Shown here: one piece after another, positions 1-8,802 of the stretch
Numbering within the stretch: position 1 is the first letter of the stretch
How the letters are laid out: each line of letters begins with the position of its first letter
NCBI GenBank assembly: GCA_022641835.1
Contig: CP048723.1
Span: 1 to 64,000 of the forward strand
Source of the DNA: Petasospora fabianii
Lineage: Eukaryota > Ascomycota > Saccharomycetes > Phaffomycetales > Wickerhamomycetaceae
Direction: 5' to 3'
Length of the DNA: 64,000 bases
Position numbers and translations under genes: made by a program
The notes under the pieces: model-generated
What the model was told of the DNA's origin: nothing
Database searches by the model: none
What the model saw: only the letters and a program-made list of their open reading frames with translations

Positions 1-315
1 AGTAGATACTGTTTTTTTATTACATCTTTACACACGCATAACTGCTCTCATGGATAGTAGAAGAGCTCTTCATGCCTTCAGGAGCCTGTAAGAATTTTCT
101 ACAATGTTTTTTTTACATACAATTGTCAACAAATTATCTGTAAAGTTTTCATGATAAGAATGTGAGTTAAAAATTGTCTGAAGGGTTTTAGTTTTGTCGA
201 ATAGATCGTTATTATTCAGATGTTAGTTAATTGAAACTATAGGGCATTTCTCTTATTCAACCCTCAGAAGCCGTTAGTGCAGCTGATAACTAACGCGTCT
301 CGTAAGTGGTACAGT
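1..315. other. Intergenic, nothing recognised
   Basis: This AT-rich stretch lies downstream of the leftward hydantoinase A-DUF917 gene and should hold its 3' untranslated region. I see no convincing reading frame, tRNA, telomeric repeat or mobile-element end in it. Confidence 0.5.
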
Positions 316-3225
316 TCAGGGATTAGCGAACTCATCAATCACAGATAATGGTTTCGAGTAGGTGCTTAGTGGCTTGTACTCAATATCAATCAGGTCAAAC
401 CCTTTTGGTCCACCAACCTCAATAGCACGAGCGGTGTCTGTCCATTTGTTACTTGGGGCAATTCCCAAAACAAACACTATCAGCCCATATCGATAGTCTG
501 GTGTACCAACAGCCTCACCTGTATCAGCATCAATAACAGCAATAAGATCTGGGACTGTGCATACAACTTCGTCATCGATAGTTGCCAAAATATTCTCGTT
601 CTTGAATGGTATCCTCATCATCTTTCTCTTTTTTCCATCGAGCTCTTCAATGGTAACCTCACCCCAGACGTGACCCTTCATGAGTTTTCTCTCCACACCG
701 ACGATCTTGCCCTTGAAAAGAAGCTCGCCAGATCCATTGACAGCATCTAAAATGATCTCCGGTAATCTGTAAACCTCAGATGTTTGTCTCGATATTCTCA
801 CAGCTCTTCCAATTTTCCAAGAAAGAGACAGTGAGCCATGGATGGTATTTTTCTGAACATCCTCTGCAGACATTGGTGGATTCACAAGATCAACTGTACA
901 ACCAAGCTCTGATAGAGATGCTCTCATAACCTTTTCCAATAGGAAGTCAGACTTGGACTCCGAGATGATCACCGTATTTCCATTACCATTACTTATCACA
1001 GTTGGTGGATACACTGGCTGACCATCTTTGCTGTATGCACTTGGAATAGTTTGCCAGTGAGTTGGGTAAGCTCTCCCCATCAAGTCACAATCGACAACAG
1101 GAACACCAAGTTTAGAAGACACTCTGAAAGGGCACAGGCCATTCGATCCTCCAATCTCAACAGGAAACACAAGCTGGGAGGACTTCCCACTAAATTTGTC
1201 CATGGTCTCAATACAACTAACCATACCTGGACCTTCAAGCTGTTCGTTAGAGACAGTTGGGGATCCAGCACAGCAAAGCGACCCAACAGTGCCATCTTCA
1301 CCAGTGTACCTCTGAACATCATTCACATCGACAACTAGAAGACTTTCTCCCTGTCTGAGAGCGTTACGAGCAGCCAAGAAGAATGGATATGGATCACCAC
1401 CTCCCCCACAGCCCAAGATGTACGTACCAATTCTCAATAACTCAAGGTCAACCTCAGAGATAACCCATTGTCTCTCGTCATTGATCACTGGTCTGTAATT
1501 GATATAATCGACGGAATCCAAGTTGACACCGGTGGATGTTGGTTGGGCAGATGGTCTCTTGACAACATCTTCAGAGTTGTATGATGTCGATGCTAATGGT
1601 GGAGAAACAGAATGGAGGTGGTGGTAGTCAACATCGGCAATAGTTTTCACAATGAACTCAAAAGTACTATCAACGTATGGGATGGGCTCAGCAGAAACAA
1701 AGACTACTTCAATGGAAGACTCAAGAGCACCCTTTTCCAAGGCAAGGCTTATGGCTTTCTTCTTCAAGTCCGAGAGAACTTCCTCTTTGGTTGTGTCAGT
1801 TAACTTATGGAAGCAATGAACTTCAGAGGAAACTTTGCCCATTGCAGCACCGATTGCATTAGCAACATTGTAAAACTTTGGTCTGATAACCTCGGAAGCA
1901 CCCTTGAGATTAGGGGGAACAATAAAAGAGCCACCGCCAACAGCAAGGACGGCAATCTCTTGAGGGGACGTCTTCATTCTGTCGATGATATTTTCGAGCA
2001 TGGACTCAACACGAGAAGCGAACTTGGATTTGAAGTCATTTGAGAAGAGTGTCGAAACCTTGGAGGGGTCACCTATGGCGAGTGATGGATCTCTAGAGAC
2101 GGCAACATCAGAAGCAGTCACTTCGGAACCATCGCCATCAAAGATGATAGATCTCTTCAATATCTCCGACCCGACAGAGTCAGGACCCACAAAGATATCA
2201 CCATCAATCTCCCTGACAATGGAGCCACCACCTAAACCCATACTCTCCACATGGGGCATGGAGAAGTTGATACGAACTCCAGCGACAGTAGAAAAGGAGG
2301 ATGATTGGCGTGGGAAACCGGTAGGCAAGAGAAGACCAACATCTGCAGTAGTTCCACCGACATCAACAACAATAGAAGTCTTACCAATGACATTACCCAA
2401 AAACGATGCACCTCTCATGGAATTTGTAGTACCCGAAGCAAAAGTCTTGATTGGACAGGACAAGGATTCGATGGCAGGGAGAACAGTACCATCGTTCTGT
2501 GTGAGCAACACTGGGCAATGCAAGCCCATCTTACCGACAGCATCAACAAATGAGCGTATGATCTTTTCAGCAAATGGGAGAATTGAGGCGTTAATGATAG
2601 ATGCGTTTTCCCTCTCAATAAATCCGACACCAGAGATCTGATGGGACATGACAACTTTGCAATCCGGAATCTTATCAACGATAAAGTCTTTGACCTTGAG
2701 CTCTTGCTCATGGTTCAACGACGCAAAGACACCAATAACAACAACAGATTTGATTCCCTTGGAGCGAATCTCTTCAACATGTTGTAGGAGTTCGGCCTCA
2801 TCGATATCTGAGATGGAACGTCCATCGACGTGGTAACCGCCTTTGAGGAAACCAACATGACCCTCCATAATGTGTCTCAACCCAGTTGGGAAATCGGAGA
2901 AAGGTGGAACCTGATGAGAATAAGGACCACAGAGCCTAAGCACAGCAACATTGGCGAGTCTCGACTCATCCTGTTCGATGAGAGCATTGATGAAGTGTGT
3001 GGTGCCAATAGTGACAGAGGCGACCTCTTCTTTCTTTACATCTGGACGTGACTTGAACAGGGAGGTGATACCTTCTTGTATGCCGTCTGATATGTTCCTT
3101 GTAGTGACTGCCTTGTTCCAGCTGATGACTCCCTCATCAGGATTCGAGATGAGGAGCGGATCGATTAGCACGGAGTCTGTGTTGGTGCCTCCGACATCAA
3201 CACCGATGAGGAGCGTTCTTGTCAT
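316..3225 (-). CDS. Hydantoinase A/oxoprolinase-DUF917 fusion protein
   Basis: The protein has 969 residues. The N-terminal half is the ASKHA-fold hydantoinase A/oxoprolinase family. The first phosphate motif GVDVGGTNTD is near residue 8 and a second one, VVDVGGTTAD, near residue 290. A Ser/Pro-rich linker at about 545-600 joins it to a DUF917 domain that opens with GCGGGGDPY. Relatives of the first domain cleave cyclic amides (5-oxoproline, hydantoins), usually with ATP; DUF917 members include S-methyl thiohydantoin desulfurase. The exact substrate cannot be read from sequence. The protein is intronless, starts at the only Met before the nucleotide motif, and has no signal peptide, so it is probably cytosolic. 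It diverges from a 2-oxoglutarate oxygenase gene. The cluster context (hydantoinase, racemase, carbamoylase) supports a role on cyclic ureides or related lactams. Confidence 0.85.
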   Translation of the reverse strand: MTRTLLIGVDVGGTNTDSVLIDPLLISNPDEGVISWNKAVTTRNISDGIQEGITSLFKSRPDVKKEEVASVTIGTTHFINALIEQDESRLANVAVLRLCGPYSHQVPPFSDFPTGLRHIMEGHVGFLKGGYHVDGRSISDIDEAELLQHVEEIRSKGIKSVVVIGVFASLNHEQELKVKDFIVDKIPDCKVVMSHQISGVGFIERENASIINASILPFAEKIIRSFVDAVGKMGLHCPVLLTQNDGTVLPAIESLSCPIKTFASGTTNSMRGASFLGNVIGKTSIVVDVGGTTADVGLLLPTGFPRQSSSFSTVAGVRINFSMPHVESMGLGGGSIVREIDGDIFVGPDSVGSEILKRSIIFDGDGSEVTASDVAVSRDPSLAIGDPSKVSTLFSNDFKSKFASRVESMLENIIDRMKTSPQEIAVLAVGGGSFIVPPNLKGASEVIRPKFYNVANAIGAAMGKVSSEVHCFHKLTDTTKEEVLSDLKKKAISLALEKGALESSIEVVFVSAEPIPYVDSTFEFIVKTIADVDYHHLHSVSPPLASTSYNSEDVVKRPSAQPTSTGVNLDSVDYINYRPVINDERQWVISEVDLELLRIGTYILGCGGGGDPYPFFLAARNALRQGESLLVVDVNDVQRYTGEDGTVGSLCCAGSPTVSNEQLEGPGMVSCIETMDKFSGKSSQLVFPVEIGGSNGLCPFRVSSKLGVPVVDCDLMGRAYPTHWQTIPSAYSKDGQPVYPPTVISNGNGNTVIISESKSDFLLEKVMRASLSELGCTVDLVNPPMSAEDVQKNTIHGSLSLSWKIGRAVRISRQTSEVYRLPEIILDAVNGSGELLFKGKIVGVERKLMKGHVWGEVTIEELDGKKRKMMRIPFKNENILATIDDEVVCTVPDLIAVIDADTGEAVGTPDYRYGLIVFVLGIAPSNKWTDTARAIEVGGPKGFDLIDIEYKPLSTYSKPLSVIDEFANP

Positions 3226-3643
3226 TGAGTGGGTGTGTGCTAATGTGTGTGGTTGTATGATTTGAAAGCCATTGTGTACAACTCCAAAGTCTTATAAAAA
3301 CAAGGCGATGTGAGAAGACGAAGACCATACGTTGCAGGGGTACGCGGTGGCTGTCCCATGCCCTTTTCGGCGGTGGAGGTTTGGTGGCGGTAGCGAATGG
3401 TGGGGACTTGGGGACTTGGTATGGAAAGGGTAATTGATGGTGGAGGAGACACACAACTTCTTATCAGCTAATGCTCATCGTTATACAGAATCTCACACCC
3501 GTAGAGATGAAGAGCCACATTAGATGAGACAGCCAGGAACACCTGATTTTTGATTGGGGGATATATGAGCCTGCTCTTGCCGTGGACTTAATAAGTGATT
3601 GGTTGTAGTCTGTCTAGAACAGCATTTCCAACACACAGACAGC
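3226..3643. promoter_or_regulatory. Divergent promoter, HydA-DUF917 / oxygenase 1
   Basis: This 418-nt spacer separates two divergent start codons. It carries one GGTGGCGG at 3383-3390, inside a G-rich stretch around 3360-3420. The same 8-mer recurs in the next two cluster promoters. No ORF here looks real. Confidence 0.45.
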
Positions 3644-4645
3644 ATGCCGACAAAGACTGAAGAAGCTAGCGTCCCGATAGTCGACTTTGGACCTTTTCTC
3701 TCTGGCACTCCAGAGGGGAAGGCCAAAGTTGGGAGGGAGATGGTCAGTGTCATGAAAGAGTATGGGTTCATGTATATGATTAACCATGGCATTCCAGAGA
3801 AGGACCAAGACCGCATGTTTGAGTGGAGTAAGGCGTTCTTTCAGCTTTCGAATGAGCAAAAGATGAAATGTCCACATCCGAAGCTGGGTGCTCATCATAG
3901 AGGCTACTCTTCAATTGGTAAGGAGAAAGTTTCACAGCTAGTTTATGATGAAGCAGAGCTCGAGCGTCTTCGTCAAGTGCCTGACGTGAAGGAATCGTTT
4001 GATCTTGGTAACGAATCTAACAAGAAGTATTACAACATTTGGCCGGATGAGAATGACATTCCAGGATTTAGGGAGTTTTGTATCTACTATTTCAAGCTCT
4101 GTGATGCTACAGGCAAGAAATTCTTGAGAGCTATTGCCCTCGGTATGGGACTTGATGAGGAGTTCTTTTTGGAGTATCATGATAAATCCGACAACCAGCT
4201 TCGTCTTCTGCACTATCCACCAACTGATGAGGCGAGTCTCAAGAATGGGAAGGCAGAGAGGATCGCTGCGCATACAGATCATGGTACTCTCACCATGTTG
4301 TTACAGGACGAATGCGGTGGCCTCCAAGTTGAGAATCCGTATAACAAGGGTGTTTTCCTCCCAGCACCATTCATCAAGGGGTCACTAGTTGTGAATACCG
4401 GTGACTTTCTCCAGAGATGGTCCAATGATGCGCTTAAGTCTACTCTTCATAGAGTCACAGCTCCACCTGTTGATTCCGAGACTGGCATTTCAAAGGCAAG
4501 ATACTCTATTCCATTCTTCATCTCTGCCAACAAAGACTGTAACATTGACGTTTTAGAGGGAACATACTCTACAGAGTACCCTAAGAAATACGAGGCTATC
4601 AATGCTGGAGATTGGCTTGCTAAAAGAATGAACGCTACGTATTGA
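3644..4645 (+). CDS. Thymine-7-hydroxylase-like Fe(II)/2-oxoglutarate oxygenase 1
   Basis: The protein has 333 residues and belongs to the isopenicillin-N-synthase-like dioxygenases. I chose the ATG at 3644 because the product then begins MPTKTEE, matching the start of its paralogue at 8803; an in-frame upstream ATG at 3599 would add 15 unconserved residues. The iron ligands are visible as H210-x-D212 and H269, and the 2-oxoglutarate-binding arginine is R286 in the RYSIPF motif. The C-terminal NATY tail and the GDFLQRWSND block resemble fungal thymine dioxygenase (about 333 residues), which oxidises the 5-methyl of thymine. Substrate is inferred from family resemblance only; other cyclic N-heterocycles are possible. 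It is probably cytosolic, and diverges from the HydA-DUF917 gene. Confidence 0.85.
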   Translation: MPTKTEEASVPIVDFGPFLSGTPEGKAKVGREMVSVMKEYGFMYMINHGIPEKDQDRMFEWSKAFFQLSNEQKMKCPHPKLGAHHRGYSSIGKEKVSQLVYDEAELERLRQVPDVKESFDLGNESNKKYYNIWPDENDIPGFREFCIYYFKLCDATGKKFLRAIALGMGLDEEFFLEYHDKSDNQLRLLHYPPTDEASLKNGKAERIAAHTDHGTLTMLLQDECGGLQVENPYNKGVFLPAPFIKGSLVVNTGDFLQRWSNDALKSTLHRVTAPPVDSETGISKARYSIPFFISANKDCNIDVLEGTYSTEYPKKYEAINAGDWLAKRMNATY

Positions 4646-4750
4646 TAACAAGAATATATTCTTCCATTTCTGAACATATTCGAATGTAGCAGGATACCAT
4701 CATCTACAAACAGAAATGAAGAAGGCTGTATCGCTGTCTAATTATATCAT

Positions 4751-5704
4751 CTAAGCAACAAGAGGCATCTTACCAGGACACTCCAAGTCTTTGAAGAACT
4801 GATATCCAACAACGTCACCGTAGTCACAGTATCTGACGCTGTGGCCTAGATCGGAGATGGCTTTGAAGTCCTCATCACTCAGTTCGATATTAGTACCAAC
4901 GAGATTCTCTTCAATTCTCGAAGGAGTAACAGACTTTGGGATGACGGAAACACCTCTCTTCAAGGCCCAAGCAACAAGAAGCTGAGATGGAGTATGACCA
5001 GTCTTCTTGGCGATCTCGACAACAGTTGGATGCTCTGAAATTCTTGGCTCATCAGCAAGTTTATAACTTGGGTTCTGGTTACCGAAGGCAGAATAAGCTG
5101 TGACATGAATACCCTTTGACTTGTGGTAGTCCAAGAAGTCTTGCTGCTTAAGATATGGATGCATTTCCATCTGATGGACAGCTGGCTTAATGGTACACTC
5201 GCTCAACAAGTCATCGAGCTCACATTTGGCAAAGTTGGAGATACCAATGGCTTTAGTCTTACCAGTAGCGAGAAGCTTCTCCATCTCCTTCCAGGTCTCC
5301 TTGTAGGAGATGTCACGAACAATGCTGTTGCCCTTTTCAAATTCGGCTCTGTCTTGACAGACTGGGTAGTGCATGAGGTATAGATCGACATAGTCCAAAC
5401 CAAGCTTCTCAAGAGAGGCATCAAGGGCATCAGCTACATCATCTGGATGGTGATGAGAGTTCCACAGCTTGGTGGTGACAAAGAACTCATCTCTGTTAAG
5501 ACCGGCATCCTTGATACCATTGCCAACTTCCGCCTCATTACCGTAGATAGCAGCAGTATCGATAAGATGGTAACCATTCTTGAGAGCGTGAGCAGTGGCA
5601 GTTCTGACAGCGTTTGGTGCAGACTGCCAGGTACCAAGACCAAACAATGGCATTTCGACACCCTCGGCAATAGTAACAGTTGAAACTCCTCCGTACTTTG
5701 ACAT
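4751..5704 (-). CDS. Aldo-keto reductase
   Basis: The protein has 317 residues and is a typical AKR-superfamily TIM barrel. The catalytic tetrad can be read as D49, Y54, K79 and H112, and the NADPH-binding IPKSVTPSR motif is near residue 260. It should reduce an aldehyde or ketone with NADPH, or oxidise the alcohol. It resembles the GCY1/glycerol-dehydrogenase-like yeast members more than xylose reductases, because it lacks the C-terminal RFNDP signature. It ends 105 nt from the convergent oxygenase 1 gene. Its start codon lies directly beside a (GT)n tract that would be in its leader. Substrate unknown; a role in reducing aldehydes made by the neighbouring oxygenases is only an inference. 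Confidence 0.88.
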   Translation of the reverse strand: MSKYGGVSTVTIAEGVEMPLFGLGTWQSAPNAVRTATAHALKNGYHLIDTAAIYGNEAEVGNGIKDAGLNRDEFFVTTKLWNSHHHPDDVADALDASLEKLGLDYVDLYLMHYPVCQDRAEFEKGNSIVRDISYKETWKEMEKLLATGKTKAIGISNFAKCELDDLLSECTIKPAVHQMEMHPYLKQQDFLDYHKSKGIHVTAYSAFGNQNPSYKLADEPRISEHPTVVEIAKKTGHTPSQLLVAWALKRGVSVIPKSVTPSRIEENLVGTNIELSDEDFKAISDLGHSVRYCDYGDVVGYQFFKDLECPGKMPLVA

Positions 5705-5708
5705 ATTG

Positions 5709-5741
<33 letters not shown>

Positions 5742-6172
5742 ATGATGGGTGTCTGGTTGTTGGTGGTGATAAGGCAAGTATATAGGTGGCGACTTTTTCG
5801 AGTTAAATAATTAGCAGACCTCGGATGTTATAGGATGGAACTGACTTGAATTGAAGCTGAAGATCAGTGGAGAAGATCTGGCATGTGTTTCCCGGTGGCG
5901 GAGTGGGGCGGAGACTTGAAGGACTAGACCCATGCACGTTAAAGGTCTTGATGCGATAAGCCTCTCCACTGTCCTGTCCTCCACCGACCGCCACCCGCCA
6001 CCAGATAGTGGATCTTGTACCTTGATTTGCACTTGTGTCTCCATAGAGAGGGAAAGAGGAGTGTGAATAACCGCCACCTGCCATACACAGCAGTCAGGAG
6101 TACAGACAGACATACGGTGTGCGCCTAACCCTCCACCAATCAGCACCACGTCGAGAGACTCTCTTCCCCTTA
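5705..6172. promoter_or_regulatory. Divergent promoter with five GGTGGCGR copies
   Basis: This spacer separates the AKR gene from the C2H2 regulator. It holds GGTGGCGA at 5785-5792, GGTGGCGG at 5894-5901, and on the minus strand GGTGGCGG at 5988-5995, 5995-6002 and 6071-6078. A TATA-like TATATA lies just before the 5785 copy. Repetition of an 8-mer at this density suggests a binding site for a zinc-finger activator. Confidence 0.5.
5707..5741. repeat. (GT)n microsatellite
   Basis: About 35 nt of nearly perfect alternating GT, with one GC interruption near 5714, lie immediately upstream of the AKR start codon. In the AKR transcript this would be a CA-repeat leader. Confidence 0.95.
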
Positions 6173-8560
6173 ATGACCGCACCGACTCTCGTCTACCCCA
6201 ACGACAATGGTAGTGACGCACAGACAACCATAACGAGGTTCACATGCTCATATGAAGGTTGCGGTAAATCCTTCAAGAGAGCTGACTACCTGACACGCCA
6301 TGCTTCGACACACAAGGAGGTTCGTCCACATCGCTGTGAAAGATGTAACATCTCATTCACCCGTCGTGATCTTCTATTAAAGCATCTCAAGTCCAAGACA
6401 CATCGTAATGGGCCAGAAAAGCACCAGATCTTTGTTGACTACAAATCTGGAGAGCCAAAAGCTAAGAAGCTTAAAACCAGACAGACCTCTCCCGCACCTA
6501 TATCGGAGCCACCACATAGCGATGACAATCCGAGTGTCATGAGATCTGGTAGGTTCTCCAACTTGACTAACGCTAAAGAAGATTCATTTTGTTGGCTGTT
6601 TGGTGAAGATGTCATCGACACAGACTTTTTAGAAACCTTTGTTGCTGAAGAGCACCTTAAACGACAATCTGAAATGCCGAGCCCCTTTAACCATCATAAT
6701 GGACCTACAGAAGACCAACAAGACCATACCACAACGATCACCGATGAAACAATACAGCATATGCAAAGTTATCTGACGCATGTTGTGCGCTTGCAAGATA
6801 ACCTTGTCCTTGAAGCGTTTTCTCGTGAAGCCATCTCATCATATCTTTTTAATTACTGGTCTGACTTTGATACTATCTATCCCATCATTCATAGAGGTAC
6901 GTTTGAGACATCAGTCAATAATCCGAAGCTATCGGTGACGTTCCTTCTATCCATATTGACCGTTGGTATGTCTCTGCAGAAGAACCATGGCATGCGTAAT
7001 CTTTCCATTGAGATCCAGAATCACATCAGGTCCGAGATATACAACAAGATAGACACTTTACCAATTGACATAACGGTCATGCCCTTGCAACTCCTCCAAT
7101 CACTACTTCTTTGCAACACCTTCTACATGTACTATGGAGATCAAAGTCAGCAGGCTAAGTTTAGAATTTTCTATCCTCTTGCAATCAATCTTTTCAAAGA
7201 GCTTCGCTTATATGTGGACCTTACCGAACCTAAGAAAGAAGACGACACATTCACAGATGATTATTGGCACGAATGGATCCGGTACGAAACTTTGAAGAGG
7301 CTCGCACTCTTTGGTTATGCACTCGATACGCAGTGCTCCCTTTTCCAGCTTTCAACTCCATCAATATCATTGTTTCATATACAGATTGACATGCCGTACA
7401 CCGACTCCGTTTGGTTGGCACCAACACTTGAAGTGTTCGTTGACGAGTACAGAAAGCTGCCCAGAGACTTTGTTGAACGTGCTCTTAATGAAAGTGACAA
7501 GAGCGGATATGGAAATGCCAGATATCATCTGAACACCCAGGATATTGTATTCAATGGCAACTTGATCCCCAATGTCAAGGCTGAGGGGAAATGGCCTAAT
7601 TTTCTTTGGAGTTTGAGAAGACTTCTACAGCCATTCAGCGATTACCGTGACAAGGAGTACCACTATGACTGCTTCTCTCAGTTCAGCCGCTTCATCTTGC
7701 TTCATGGTGTTCTTGCCTTAGTAAGAGAATTAAGAACCACCAATTTTGTCTTCTCCGATCTGCAAGGTGTCGTCTCTCAAGGAAAGCTCAATACTGTGGC
7801 TGCTAAGATTGAGCAAGGACTCTTCCGCTGGAGATCGTACTTCCAGGTCAATATTGCAAAGTCCAACGAGATATCTACTACTAGGGACTCTGAAGAGTCG
7901 GCAGAATTAATGAATATCTACGATACTTCACCTGTATTTTGGGCAAACATTACACTGCATCATGCAGGACTGCTTGGTCTCTATTGTGATTTCCCTATGA
8001 TACACCGTTACACCCGGATAACATTGTCATCTGGAACCGAAAATTCCACACAACAGGTCCAATCGCCAGGAAAGCTCAAGTTCAATGCTATTGAGATTAC
8101 AAAGACCAAATTACTCGTCCAAACATGGGCTCAATCTAAAGATGGCGAACACTCTGTTGTACAGGCTTGCTCGCTGCTGAGAACAGTGTTTACTGATGAA
8201 GGATTGGTGCCAAAGATCCCACATCTCCCTGTGGTGATGTACCTGGCAGCATTGGTATGCTGGTCATACCACAGAAACACTAGGCCAACAAGAACTCACA
8301 AGTTGGTAACTGCTAATACCAATAATCAGCAGTTTATGAAAGATGAAGCGAACAAGTACATCGCTGCCATGCTGATGAGTGAAGGGGAGAGCCTTCCAGG
8401 AACTCCAAATCCATTTACTGAAGCTGGTGACGATGATGTATGGTTATCTCTGAAGTATCTCATTCTTAACGTTGCCACAGTACTTAAAAACACTTGTGCT
8501 GTTATCACTTCTGATGAATCACTTTATGGTATCCTTGTTTCTGTTGCAGATACTTTTTGA
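6173..8560 (+). CDS. C2H2 zinc-finger transcription factor with fungal_trans domain
   Basis: The protein has 795 residues from the ATG at 6173; the longer frame from 6119 adds 18 unconserved residues. Two tandem C2H2 fingers occupy about residues 24-75 (FTCSYEGCGKSF... and HRCERCNISF...). A fungal-specific transcription-factor homology domain follows at about 215-430, in the WSDFDTIYPIIHRGTFE region. This layout is shared by Adr1-like and other nutrient regulators. Helix residues at -1, 2, 3 and 6 (finger 1 R,D,Y,R; finger 2 R,D,L,K) predict a G-rich site of the type GNGGNG. That is compatible with the GTGGCG core repeated in the flanking promoters, but recognition-code prediction is weak evidence. 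It is likely the pathway-specific activator of the left half of the cluster. Confidence 0.85.
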   Translation: MTAPTLVYPNDNGSDAQTTITRFTCSYEGCGKSFKRADYLTRHASTHKEVRPHRCERCNISFTRRDLLLKHLKSKTHRNGPEKHQIFVDYKSGEPKAKKLKTRQTSPAPISEPPHSDDNPSVMRSGRFSNLTNAKEDSFCWLFGEDVIDTDFLETFVAEEHLKRQSEMPSPFNHHNGPTEDQQDHTTTITDETIQHMQSYLTHVVRLQDNLVLEAFSREAISSYLFNYWSDFDTIYPIIHRGTFETSVNNPKLSVTFLLSILTVGMSLQKNHGMRNLSIEIQNHIRSEIYNKIDTLPIDITVMPLQLLQSLLLCNTFYMYYGDQSQQAKFRIFYPLAINLFKELRLYVDLTEPKKEDDTFTDDYWHEWIRYETLKRLALFGYALDTQCSLFQLSTPSISLFHIQIDMPYTDSVWLAPTLEVFVDEYRKLPRDFVERALNESDKSGYGNARYHLNTQDIVFNGNLIPNVKAEGKWPNFLWSLRRLLQPFSDYRDKEYHYDCFSQFSRFILLHGVLALVRELRTTNFVFSDLQGVVSQGKLNTVAAKIEQGLFRWRSYFQVNIAKSNEISTTRDSEESAELMNIYDTSPVFWANITLHHAGLLGLYCDFPMIHRYTRITLSSGTENSTQQVQSPGKLKFNAIEITKTKLLVQTWAQSKDGEHSVVQACSLLRTVFTDEGLVPKIPHLPVVMYLAALVCWSYHRNTRPTRTHKLVTANTNNQQFMKDEANKYIAAMLMSEGESLPGTPNPFTEAGDDDVWLSLKYLILNVATVLKNTCAVITSDESLYGILVSVADTF

Positions 8561-8650
8561 TAAGCATATGTATCTAATGATTAATGGCTGCGTAACTAAA
8601 TGGCTCATAGTGTAGTCGTTTGTACCTCTGCACTCAGTTAGGAAATCATT

Positions 8651-8680
8651 GGTGGCGGGTGGTGGCGGGTGGTGGCGGGT
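8651..8680 (+). repeat. Three tandem copies of GGTGGCGGGT
   Basis: Three perfect head-to-tail copies of the 10-mer GGTGGCGGGT lie about 120-150 nt upstream of the second oxygenase start codon. They share the GGTGGCGG core with the promoters at 3383 and 5785-6078, so they look like a regulatory array rather than random satellite DNA. Confidence 0.8.
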
Positions 8681-8802
8681 CAAGACGAACGATATCAGTG
8701 CTCTTCAAGGTTACTTAAACAGGCATCTTGCTATTCAAACAGGGTCGATGTGTAGCATGTGTAGTTAATAAAGTGTAAGGTAAAATCTACTGTCCATCCA
8801 CA

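Noticed and set aside
1985-2641. 218-codon frame antisense to HydA-DUF917
   Set aside because: It is a mirror of the conserved gene on the other strand. The same applies to other long antisense frames over HydA-DUF917, UTP14, RAD24 and the transketolase.
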